Below, piece by piece: positions 46,001 through 53,381 of a stretch of 64,000 bases of DNA. This DNA comes from Nitrospirota bacterium. Lineage in GTDB: Bacteria > JACPQY01. The stretch's first letter is position 1, and each line of letters starts with the position of its first letter. Where the stretch lies: assembly GCA_016180645.1 (NCBI GenBank), contig JACPAV010000024.1, positions 1 through 64,000 on the forward strand, in the 5' to 3' direction. A program made the position numbers and the translations under genes. The notes under the pieces are model-generated. The model saw nothing but the letters and a program-made list of their open reading frames with translations, did no database searches and was not told the origin of the DNA.

Positions 46001-46425
46001 TAGTCCCAAAGGACCTCTCCGACTTTGATCCACTCTTTTTCACGTTCGACGAGTTGGGCGAGGGATTTCTCCGCCTCGGAGCGAAGGGCGGCCGGCAGGG
46101 CCTGAAGAAGTGTGGCGATTCGTTCTTTGACCTTGGAGTTGATCTCCCACATGGCCGAAAGGTCGACACCCAGGGCGGACGGCTGCGGGGGGTTGTTGGA
46201 GATCTTGGAAAGCAGTGCGGTGAGTTCCCGGTTCTCCTCCGCGAGGAACAAATGGGCCTTGTCCCATCGCTGTGCCGCGTGTTCGAGGAGCACCATGAGG
46301 CTGAGGAGGTTTTCCATGACGGCGGGCTGTTCGGGATGGTTCGGGTGTTCGGCGACGAACGGGAACACGACTTCCTGAATGATGCGCTTTGTACCGTTGA
46401 TGATGTCGCCGATTGTGGGGCGCAT
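46000..46425 (-). CDS. 141-residue helical protein of unknown function
   Basis: ATG at 46425, 2 bp after the kinase-like gene. The sequence is entirely helical in character (TIGDIINGTKRIIQEVVFPFVAEHPNHPEQPAVMENLLSLMVLLEHAAQRWDKAHLFLAEENRELTALLSKI), with no Cys, signal or membrane segment. I do not recognise a family. The strict coupling to an APH-fold protein upstream and the beta-rich protein downstream suggests that the three work together. Confidence 0.65.
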   Translation of the reverse strand: MRPTIGDIINGTKRIIQEVVFPFVAEHPNHPEQPAVMENLLSLMVLLEHAAQRWDKAHLFLAEENRELTALLSKISNNPPQPSALGVDLSAMWEINSKVKERIATLLQALPAALRSEAEKSLAQLVEREKEWIKVGEVLWD

Positions 46426-46427
46426 GG

Positions 46428-47462
46428 TCAGTTGGAAATGAGGCTTAGGGTGTCCTCGACAATGCGGGGAATGAGAAATCCCAGGATGCCGAGCTGCGCG
46501 GAGGGTCGCGTACCCTCGCAGAAGACGCGGACTCCGGAAAGAAAGATGGCGGTCGTCTTGACGTTCGCGAGGACGCGATAGAATCGGAACTTGCCAGGAT
46601 CGACTTCCCGGCCGGAACGCCGGGCGTATTCCCGGCAGAACTCGTCAACGGGCAGGAGGCCCGATGCCCAGCCGTCGCGGTTCGCCCAGAACTTCAGGCA
46701 GGCCCAGGCCACGTCTTCGACAGGATCGCCGAGATGCGTGAGCTCCCAATCCAGCACGGCATGAAGAGTGCCGGCGTCGTCATAGAGGTAATTCCCCGAG
46801 CGATAATCTCCGTGGACGATGGTGACTTCTCCTTTTTTGGGAAGGTGTTCGTTCAGCCAGCGGAGGGCGAGATCGACGGGGGGGAGCGGTTCCGTCCGGT
46901 CTTTCAAATAGACCTTCGTCCAGAGATCCACCTGCTGTTGGGCTGCCGCGCGCCCATTTTCCGGGACTTTGAAGACCGTGCCGAGGCCGCAGTTCCTCCA
47001 ATCCACCGCGTGGATGTTGCATAGGAGTTGAATGAACTGATCCGCCAGTTTCGTTTTCAACTCCGCCGGCTCGTAGCTCGGAAGCGTGCTGGTTGGAGAG
47101 GCGTGGCCTTCCATGCGATGCATGATGATCGATGGGCGTTCAAGCCGGGAGCCGTCCGCATCGAGCCAGTAGACGCGGGGTGCGCGCACGGGGAAGCGTT
47201 CCAGTGTTTTCAGGAGCGCGAACTCGACGGTGCGGTCGGTGGTGACGCCCGCTTCAAGGAGCGATTTCGGCGGATCGCGGCGGAGGATGCAGGCGCGCCG
47301 CTCGCCGATCGCCCCGTTGGCCGGGACCAGGTCGAATACCCAATTCTCGCGCGAGGCGCCGGCGGATCCCGTCCCAAGGCGGCGCAGACCTTCGACCCTG
47401 GGGGCTTGTCCGGGTGGGGAACTCTCGGTGATGAACCTGGAGATCCGCTCCTGGAGATCCAT
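46428..47462 (-). CDS. Aminoglycoside-phosphotransferase-fold kinase (ACAD10/FadE36-like)
   Basis: 344 residues from the ATG at 47462, overlapping the paralogue 3 stop (ATGA). The APH fold has catalytic IVHGDYRSGN (D219, N224) and the Mg-binding LDWELTHLGDP. In lipid and steroid catabolism such proteins occur beside acyl-CoA dehydrogenases and phosphorylate hydroxylated acyl-CoAs (as the ACAD10/11 kinase domain does to 4-hydroxyacyl-CoA). Here a product hydroxylated by the Mo enzymes would be a logical substrate; that is inference. No antibiotic-resistance role is suggested by the context. Confidence 0.82.
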   Translation of the reverse strand: MDLQERISRFITESSPPGQAPRVEGLRRLGTGSAGASRENWVFDLVPANGAIGERRACILRRDPPKSLLEAGVTTDRTVEFALLKTLERFPVRAPRVYWLDADGSRLERPSIIMHRMEGHASPTSTLPSYEPAELKTKLADQFIQLLCNIHAVDWRNCGLGTVFKVPENGRAAAQQQVDLWTKVYLKDRTEPLPPVDLALRWLNEHLPKKGEVTIVHGDYRSGNYLYDDAGTLHAVLDWELTHLGDPVEDVAWACLKFWANRDGWASGLLPVDEFCREYARRSGREVDPGKFRFYRVLANVKTTAIFLSGVRVFCEGTRPSAQLGILGFLIPRIVEDTLSLISN

Positions 47463-50401
47463 CAGCCAATTTTCACCACGTCCAGCGTCTGCATGCGCGG
47501 AGTGTGGGAAGGGGCCGCGTAGTAGGCCCGGTAGTAGAGATGGCCGAACTCGCCGGCGAGGTGAAGCGCCTTGTACGGGGAGGGCACGATCTCCTGATTT
47601 CCACGGCCATCCTTGAACTGGTACGGCTCCCAGGCGTGGTAGCAAATGACCTGGCCCGGCTTCACGGCAGGCGAAATCTTCACCATGGCGATGAAGGAAC
47701 CGACGTCGTTCAGAAGTTTGGCGCGCTCGCCGTCCCGGATTTTTCGAGAGCGCGCATCCTCGACGCTCATGTACACCACCGGCTCGCCTCGTTGCAGCCG
47801 CATCATGTGGCGCTGGTCGCGCCAGATGGAGTGGATGCTCCATCGGGTGTGTCCGCCCGAGAGCCGGAGCGGGTATTTCCCACCGGCGTCCGGCGCGGGC
47901 TTGTGCATCGGCAGATGTTCACCCGCTTCCAGGTACCAGTCGTGATCGATGTAGAATTGCTGACGGCCCGTCATCGTCGGATACGGTTCTTTGCCTTCGC
48001 GGTTCCATTGGAGCGGGTAGACGGTCTTTCCGTCCTCATAATCGCCGCAGACGTGGTTCAGGAGCATGTAGCCCCCGGTGTGCTTGATCCGCACGGCGCC
48101 GCGGCGCGACAGTTCCTTCCAGTCGGTGCCCCGGATAGGTTTGGATCGTTCCAGGATCCAGTCCATGGCCCGATCGGCGTTTCCCTCGGTCAGTTTGCCT
48201 TTGTGCGTGAACCGCTCGTAGATCCGGCTCAGATCGTGCTCGTTGCCCAGAAGATTCCGGTACGGTTTCACGCCTTGTGCCCTCGCCCGTTCCTGAATCT
48301 TCTTGGCCAGGAGCGCCGCGATGTCCCACTCCCGTTTCGATTCGTGGAGCGGCGGCACCGCCTGGTCGCCGGCGATGATGTAGGGAACGTAGCTCATCGT
48401 GAACTTGATGCCGGTCTTCTCGTAGTAGCCCGCGCAGGGGAGGACGATGTCCGACCAGAGGGTGGACGTGGACATTCGGACGTTCAGGGAGACGATGAGA
48501 TCCAGCTTGGGCCAGAGCACTTCCCGGATCCGGGTTGGCGAAGGCCATCGGCGCAGTGGATTGACGCCGGAGAAGACGAGAACCTTGGGATCCTTTCCGG
48601 GGGGGGGGTAGACCGGCATCCAGTCCTTTTTGATGGATTCCGTCATGCAGTCGGCGTGCGGGCGCTTGAAAGTGGGATCATTGTAGTCCTTTCGGTCGGA
48701 CACTTGGGAGAGGCCGCCGTGGACGTTGAGCCACGGAATCAGAGGCGTGTGAAGGCTGTACTGGCGCGTGAGGACCTTCATGAGGTCGTCGTTCCGGCGG
48801 GCGGTCGAGCGGATCCAATTGGGCGCCCGGGCGAGACTTTCCAGCGCCGGGTGGACCATCGCAGGAAGCATGTGAGCGAGGTCGAACGCGAGAAGTTCGA
48901 ATCCGTGGAGCGTCCACCACGCGCCCACCCGCATGCCCGCGCCCGGTTTACCGAAGTTGCCGGTGAGGGCAAGAACGAGGAGGGCGGCCCTTTGCATGAG
49001 ATCGCTGTGGTAGTGTTTGCACGCGCCCCAGGACATGAAGATCATGGCCGATTTTGCGGCAGCGACTTCGCGCGCCATGGCGACGGTTGTATTCGGATGG
49101 ATTCCGGTGATGGACTGGACGTGTTCGGGGGTGTAGGGGGCCAGCCGTTCCTTGAGGAGTTCGAAGACCGGCCGGACGGCGACGCTTTCGCCGCCCTTGA
49201 GCGTCACGGCGAAGGATCCTTCGAGAGCGGGATCCAGGTCACCCAGTCGGATGGAATAGAAATGACGTGAACCGAGGGCCTGGATGGCCTTCGTCACGCT
49301 TAACTTGTCGTGGACCGGTTTCGGGTTGCCTTCGACGCCTGGGGCGGAGGCGGGGCGATTTTTCCGTGTGTCCCACATGAAATACTCCGTGTCACGGCCC
49401 CGTTTTGAGAGGTCCGAGCCGCGGAGGAGTTTCCCCGTGTCGGATCGTACGAGCAGCGGGAGGTCCGTCTGTTCCTTGATGACGTCCGCCTTGAAAAGAT
49501 TCTCTTTGATGATGATGTGCGCGAGTCCGAGTCCGAAGGCGGCGTCCGTTCCGGGATTGACGTTGACCCAGCGGTCGGCGTGAATGGCGGTGGCGTTGAG
49601 GTCGGGAGAGATGTGGACCACCCTGGCGCCCTTGTATCGGGCCTCGGCCATGAAATGATATTCCGGGATGCGTGTGTAGGCCGGATTGCCGATCCAGGCG
49701 ATGATGTAGTCCGAGTTGAACCAATCATCCGACGTGCCGTCCATGTTGTAGAGGCCGAGGGTTTGGACGACGCCCATCGGCAGGTCCCCCACGCCCGCCC
49801 AGGAGTCCAGCATGGTGGTGCCCATGAGGGCGAAGAGTCGAATTTCGCCCGCGGTGTCCGGCCCCATGTCGATCTGCGTGGTGCCGTGATCGTAGACGAC
49901 CGTGTCCGAGCCGTGCTTCGCGCAGGTGTCGATGAGCTTGTCGGCAATTTCGGTGAGGGCTTCGTCCCAACTGATCCGTTTCCAGCGGCCGCTGCCTCGC
50001 TCGCCCACCCTCTTGAGTGGATACTTGATCCGGGAGGGCGCATAGGTGAGATCCGAATAGCAGGCGCCCTTGTTGCAGCCTCTCGGATTGAAGTCGGGCG
50101 TATCCGGGTTCGTTTGGGGGTAGATGGTGTTTTGTTCCTCGCGGATGACGACGCCGTCGCGAACGTAGAGGTCCCAGGAACATGCCGCGATACAGTCCGT
50201 CCGGAGATGAGTGCCTTTGACGATTTTGTCCCACGACCATTTCGTTCGATAGAGATCTTGCCAGCCACCGTACGACGGACGAGAGGCGGGAGGCGAGAGG
50301 CGCGAGGTGGTACTGGTGGGTCCGGAGCATGCGCCGGCTTGGAACGCTGAGAGAGCGAGGGCGCTGGTTCCCGCGAGTTCGAGGAACTCCCGGCGTCTCA
50401 T
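47462..50401 (-). CDS. Ethylbenzene/steroid-C25-dehydrogenase-like Mo catalytic subunit, paralogue 3
   Basis: 979 residues with the Tat signal MRRREFLELAGTSALALSAF and a lipobox-like AGAC (C25). FS0 candidates are H65, C70, C74 and C109, with H-x4-C-x3-C spacing, unlike paralogues 1, 2 and 4. D221 (NMDGTSDDWFNSD) aligns with the Mo-ligating Asp. It ends one gene set: cytochrome b, gamma, beta, TorD and this alpha are joined mostly by 4-bp overlaps, so this paralogue has the complete complement of partners. Residues ~30-43 (STTSRLSPPASRPS) are encoded by a degenerate GAGGCGGGAGGCGAGAGG-type repeat. Confidence 0.88.
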   Translation of the reverse strand: MRRREFLELAGTSALALSAFQAGACSGPTSTTSRLSPPASRPSYGGWQDLYRTKWSWDKIVKGTHLRTDCIAACSWDLYVRDGVVIREEQNTIYPQTNPDTPDFNPRGCNKGACYSDLTYAPSRIKYPLKRVGERGSGRWKRISWDEALTEIADKLIDTCAKHGSDTVVYDHGTTQIDMGPDTAGEIRLFALMGTTMLDSWAGVGDLPMGVVQTLGLYNMDGTSDDWFNSDYIIAWIGNPAYTRIPEYHFMAEARYKGARVVHISPDLNATAIHADRWVNVNPGTDAAFGLGLAHIIIKENLFKADVIKEQTDLPLLVRSDTGKLLRGSDLSKRGRDTEYFMWDTRKNRPASAPGVEGNPKPVHDKLSVTKAIQALGSRHFYSIRLGDLDPALEGSFAVTLKGGESVAVRPVFELLKERLAPYTPEHVQSITGIHPNTTVAMAREVAAAKSAMIFMSWGACKHYHSDLMQRAALLVLALTGNFGKPGAGMRVGAWWTLHGFELLAFDLAHMLPAMVHPALESLARAPNWIRSTARRNDDLMKVLTRQYSLHTPLIPWLNVHGGLSQVSDRKDYNDPTFKRPHADCMTESIKKDWMPVYPPPGKDPKVLVFSGVNPLRRWPSPTRIREVLWPKLDLIVSLNVRMSTSTLWSDIVLPCAGYYEKTGIKFTMSYVPYIIAGDQAVPPLHESKREWDIAALLAKKIQERARAQGVKPYRNLLGNEHDLSRIYERFTHKGKLTEGNADRAMDWILERSKPIRGTDWKELSRRGAVRIKHTGGYMLLNHVCGDYEDGKTVYPLQWNREGKEPYPTMTGRQQFYIDHDWYLEAGEHLPMHKPAPDAGGKYPLRLSGGHTRWSIHSIWRDQRHMMRLQRGEPVVYMSVEDARSRKIRDGERAKLLNDVGSFIAMVKISPAVKPGQVICYHAWEPYQFKDGRGNQEIVPSPYKALHLAGEFGHLYYRAYYAAPSHTPRMQTLDVVKIG

Positions 50402-51153
50402 GTGGCCCGCAGGTAGCCGAGGTCTTGTTTCATGAATCGTTCCGTCATCTCCACGAGGGTGGCGTAGAATGGCGGTGGTTTCTGCCCGGCGAGTTTCTTG
50501 GCGAGCAGAGGCAGCCAGCGAACCGGTTGGCGGTCGAGAAAGTCCGACTGGGCGTGCCGAAGGGATTGGATTGATTCGGGGTCCGCAGGGGCCTGGGCCT
50601 CCTGAAAACTGAGGAAGTGCATGAACTCGAGCTCCACGGTGAGGTGATCGGGCAGTTCGCGCCCATCGCCCTCATTCAGCTTGAGACCGAAGAAATTGTA
50701 GAAGCGGAGGTGCTCTTCCATCGTCTTCATCCGGGCGCCGAGATACTCGCCGGCGTAGAGCGGGCAGGGCGGCCCTCCGCCGAGTCCAACCTCGAACAGC
50801 CGGATGTACTCTGCTTCGAAGTCGTCATAGGCGGGTGGAAGGGGATCGGTGGGGAGGGACGCCTCCAGGGCATACGGCAGAGAACGGGCGCACTCTTCGA
50901 CGGCTGATCGAAACCGGCCGTTTCCGATGTCCTCAAAAAATTCGTGGTCGGGAAAAGCGAAGGCGGAGGCGAGAAGCCGGTAGAACCGGCAGCGAGATGC
51001 GGCTGGGGAGGTTGCCTGGAGCTCCCTACCCTGACCCTCTCCCGTTTCTTGTAGGGGCGAGGCATGCCTCGCCCCTACGGGACCTGCCGAGGGTGAGGGT
51101 TCTGTGATGGTGTCTGTCGATTGCGCAGGGGTATCCGCCATGGCTTGGGTCAT
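50398..51153 (-). CDS. TorD-family chaperone of the hydroxylase cluster
   Basis: 251 residues from the ATG at 51153 (ATGA overlap with the beta gene); it also overlaps paralogue 3 by 4 bp. Family features are SRCRFYRLLASAFAFPDHEFF, YDDFEAEYIRLFEVGLGGGPPCPLYAGEY, EEHLRFYNFFGLKL and DHLTVELEFMHFLSFQEA. It inserts the Mo cofactor and proofreads Tat export; as the only such gene in the operon it may serve all four catalytic subunits. The N-terminal ~55 residues are low-complexity and include a perfect 28-bp palindrome (VGARHASPLQ) absent from the other TorD here. Confidence 0.87.
   Translation of the reverse strand: MTQAMADTPAQSTDTITEPSPSAGPVGARHASPLQETGEGQGRELQATSPAASRCRFYRLLASAFAFPDHEFFEDIGNGRFRSAVEECARSLPYALEASLPTDPLPPAYDDFEAEYIRLFEVGLGGGPPCPLYAGEYLGARMKTMEEHLRFYNFFGLKLNEGDGRELPDHLTVELEFMHFLSFQEAQAPADPESIQSLRHAQSDFLDRQPVRWLPLLAKKLAGQKPPPFYATLVEMTERFMKQDLGYLRAT
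51050..51077. repeat. Perfect 28-bp palindrome inside the TorD gene
   Basis: GTAGGGGCGAGGCA followed by its exact reverse complement. It is read in frame (VGARHASPL) and lies in the variable N-terminal extension. It looks like a mobile palindromic element of a different family from A. Confidence 0.85.
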
Positions 51154-52169
51154 GCCTCGATCTGCGCCGGATTCTGATCGAAGGGCTTGAGCATATCGTG
51201 CCATCGCCGGGAGATGAGGATGTCCATCAGATCGGACTTTTGGCCGGCCCGCGTTTTATCCCATTCGGCATTCAGGATCCGAAGCGCCTCGTCCGCGGCA
51301 GGACCGAACAGCGAACGGAGATATTCCGCCGGCACTCTGGGCTTGGCTTCAAGCGGATTCCCCGTGGAGTCGAACGGAGGCGGCAGCACGGGCGGCACGT
51401 AGTAGATGTTCGGCTGGGTCCCGTACTCGGGATGCAGAGGGATTGCCACGCGCCACTTGCTCACGAGTTGGAACACCTGGCCCGCCTCGTCATCGAGGTA
51501 CCCGAAATGGCGCGCGCGTCCGGGGCACATGCGGACGCAACCCGGCGCGACGCCTTTCTCCACCCGCGGAAAGCACAGAATGCACTTCTGGCCGATGAAC
51601 CGCTTGGGGTTGAAGTAAATCCGTTTGTACGGGCAGGCCTCCATGCAGAAGCGGTAGCCGTGGCACTTGTCCTCGTCGATCAGGACCGTGCCGTTCTCCT
51701 CGTTCTTGACGATGGCCTTGCGGGGGCAGGCTTCAAGACAGGCCGGCCGCGTGCAGTGGTTGCACAGACGCGGGAGGTAAAAGTAGTAGGAGTTCGGATA
51801 TTCGCCCGCGCCCTGATCTTCTTCCCAGTTGGGCCCCCACGTGGGCTCGGGCGTGGGCTTCAGATGGACGCTCGTGCCCTTGCCCTCGAAGAACACTTCC
51901 TCATAGTTGAAGTTCCACGCGATGCCGAACTCTTCGTTGGTGGGAAGTCGTCCGGTCCGGGCTTTTCCATCGGCATCGAATCCGCCGCCCATTTTTTCCC
52001 AATCGCGGGGAGTGCCGCGACCGGGCACGGTGGTGACGATGTTCCACCACATGTATTCCATGGCGGGATCGTTGGTCCAGAGTTGTTTGCAGCCGACGGT
52101 GCAGGTCTGGCATCCGATACACTTGTTTAGGTCGATCACCATCGCCAATTGGCGCTTCGATGGGCTCAC
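51150..52169 (-). CDS. Fe-S beta subunit 1 of the hydroxylase cluster
   Basis: 339 residues from a GTG at 52169 that overlaps the gamma stop (GTGA). Four Cys groups are seen: C17/C20/C23/C27 (CIGCQTCTVGC), LCNHCTRPACLEACP, CHGYRFCMEACPYK, and CILCFPR...GCVRMCPGRAR. EYMWWNIV and IPLHPEYGTQPNIYYVPP are typical of EbdB-type subunits. It transfers electrons from the Mo subunit to the gamma haem. It has no signal peptide and is probably exported bound to a Tat-signal alpha subunit. Confidence 0.9.
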   Translation of the reverse strand: MSPSKRQLAMVIDLNKCIGCQTCTVGCKQLWTNDPAMEYMWWNIVTTVPGRGTPRDWEKMGGGFDADGKARTGRLPTNEEFGIAWNFNYEEVFFEGKGTSVHLKPTPEPTWGPNWEEDQGAGEYPNSYYFYLPRLCNHCTRPACLEACPRKAIVKNEENGTVLIDEDKCHGYRFCMEACPYKRIYFNPKRFIGQKCILCFPRVEKGVAPGCVRMCPGRARHFGYLDDEAGQVFQLVSKWRVAIPLHPEYGTQPNIYYVPPVLPPPFDSTGNPLEAKPRVPAEYLRSLFGPAADEALRILNAEWDKTRAGQKSDLMDILISRRWHDMLKPFDQNPAQIEA

Positions 52170-52837
52170 GCCTTCACCTCCAGGAGGAGCCAACCTGGAA
52201 CGGTGGACTTGAGGCCGGCGCGCTCCTTGTTCGAGCCTTCCCATACGGCGAAGGCAATCGGGACGGTGCCCTGAGCGGGCAGCGCGGCGACCTCCTTCTC
52301 AGCGTCCGGCGCCGCCAGGGTGCGGCTCAGAACCACCTGCCAGCGGCCGTTCTTCCATTCGCCTCGGGCGGCAATCGTGCTGTCGGGCAGTCGCTTGGAT
52401 GTTCCGAATCCGCGCGCGCGCACGTCCTTGGCTTTATCGCCAAAGTCCGCCCTCCAGAGCCAGGCATTCACGGGAATATCGTCCGCTCCCATGGAGATGG
52501 GATCGTTTTCGAAGACGCTGGGGAGGCCTTCCTGACCGGGGAACATCACGGCCGCCGCGTCCGGGAAAGGATCGGAATCGGAGGGCGCCGCGTCCTTCTT
52601 GCTGTCGTTCCACTCGAGGCGGACATAAATCGATTTGCCGTCGTGCGCGATCTTCACGGATATTTCGTGGATGGCTCCGTGTTTCTTGGGCAGGTTCCGC
52701 ACGTACTCCGAGGGCTGGTTCTCCAAGGGAGAAGGATCGAGTTTGAGTCGCGATGCGGGCACGTGGCCCCACAGGCCGGAATCCGGCGCCAGAGCCTGTT
52801 GCGGATCGAGTTCCAATTTCTTTGCCGTGATCTTCAT
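52166..52837 (-). CDS. Haem-b gamma subunit of the hydroxylase cluster (EB_dh type)
   Basis: 223 residues from the ATG at 52837 with a strong ribosome-binding site (GAGGAGGTG). The ethylbenzene-dehydrogenase gamma fold is seen in KSIYVRLEWNDSKKD, AAVMFPGQEGLPSVFENDPISMGADDIPVNAWLWRAD and AFAVWEGSNKERAGLKSTVPGWLLLE. By analogy to EbdC, M116 and K210 are the likely haem-b ligands. There is no signal peptide, so it must travel with the alpha subunit or remain cytoplasmic. It is the only gamma gene for four catalytic subunits, and it overlaps the cytochrome b gene by 4 bp. Confidence 0.86.
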   Translation of the reverse strand: MKITAKKLELDPQQALAPDSGLWGHVPASRLKLDPSPLENQPSEYVRNLPKKHGAIHEISVKIAHDGKSIYVRLEWNDSKKDAAPSDSDPFPDAAAVMFPGQEGLPSVFENDPISMGADDIPVNAWLWRADFGDKAKDVRARGFGTSKRLPDSTIAARGEWKNGRWQVVLSRTLAAPDAEKEVAALPAQGTVPIAFAVWEGSNKERAGLKSTVPGWLLLEVKA

Positions 52838-53361
52838 GGTGTCTTCACCTCCTCGGTACAAACGGGAAGGGCTTGACCTGCCGCAAGGACAGGAATGGTT
52901 GAGGAGAAGGAAAATCGCCTCCTCCTGCGATACATCCAGCGCATGCCTTCCACCGAGGCGTGCAAGAGCACCCACGGAAGGACGGCCCAGGTCGACCAGA
53001 CGTGAATGCTTCGACTGATGGGGAGCCATCCCGCGGCCGCTTCGGGCTCGATCCAGAGCAGCACCCCCGTTGCGAAGAGCAGGATACTCAGCGCCAGCGC
53101 CAGGATCGAATTGAGCTTCTTCCAGCCCACCAGGGCCGTGAGCCTCCTGATTTTCAGGATGGCCCAGCCGCGGAGGGCGTATACGGCGATGAGCGTGATT
53201 CCGAAGGGTACGGCCGACCACAGGTGGACATCCCGGACAACCTCGAATCGACCGCCCAACAAGATTTCCCTCAGACTGGAGAAGGGAGCGGGCAGGAGGA
53301 GGATGCCGGTGATTCCAAGCGTGAGGAACGCCGCGGCGTTCGCCACGTGGGTGTTCGTCAT
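52834..53361 (-). CDS. Small membrane cytochrome b-like protein
   Basis: 175 residues from the ATG at 53361, 20 bp after paralogue 4. Four hydrophobic helices carry His residues placed to bind haem: NTHVANAAAFLTLGITGILLLP, EVVRDVHLWSAVPFGITLIAVYAL, LNSILALALSILLFATGVLLW and SIHVWSTWAVLPWVLLHASVEGMRW. It resembles DUF4405/cytochrome b561-like anchors. It could take electrons from the gamma haem to the quinone pool, giving a membrane route separate from soluble cytochrome c. The C-terminal tail is cytoplasmic and basic. Confidence 0.75.
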   Translation of the reverse strand: MTNTHVANAAAFLTLGITGILLLPAPFSSLREILLGGRFEVVRDVHLWSAVPFGITLIAVYALRGWAILKIRRLTALVGWKKLNSILALALSILLFATGVLLWIEPEAAAGWLPISRSIHVWSTWAVLPWVLLHASVEGMRWMYRRRRRFSFSSTIPVLAAGQALPVCTEEVKTP

Positions 53362-53381
53362 CGAAAGGATCCGGCTCCCCC

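Noticed and set aside
46428-47462. Aminoglycoside resistance gene
   Set aside because: The APH fold is shared by lipid-catabolism kinases; operon context and sequence favour an ACAD10-like role.
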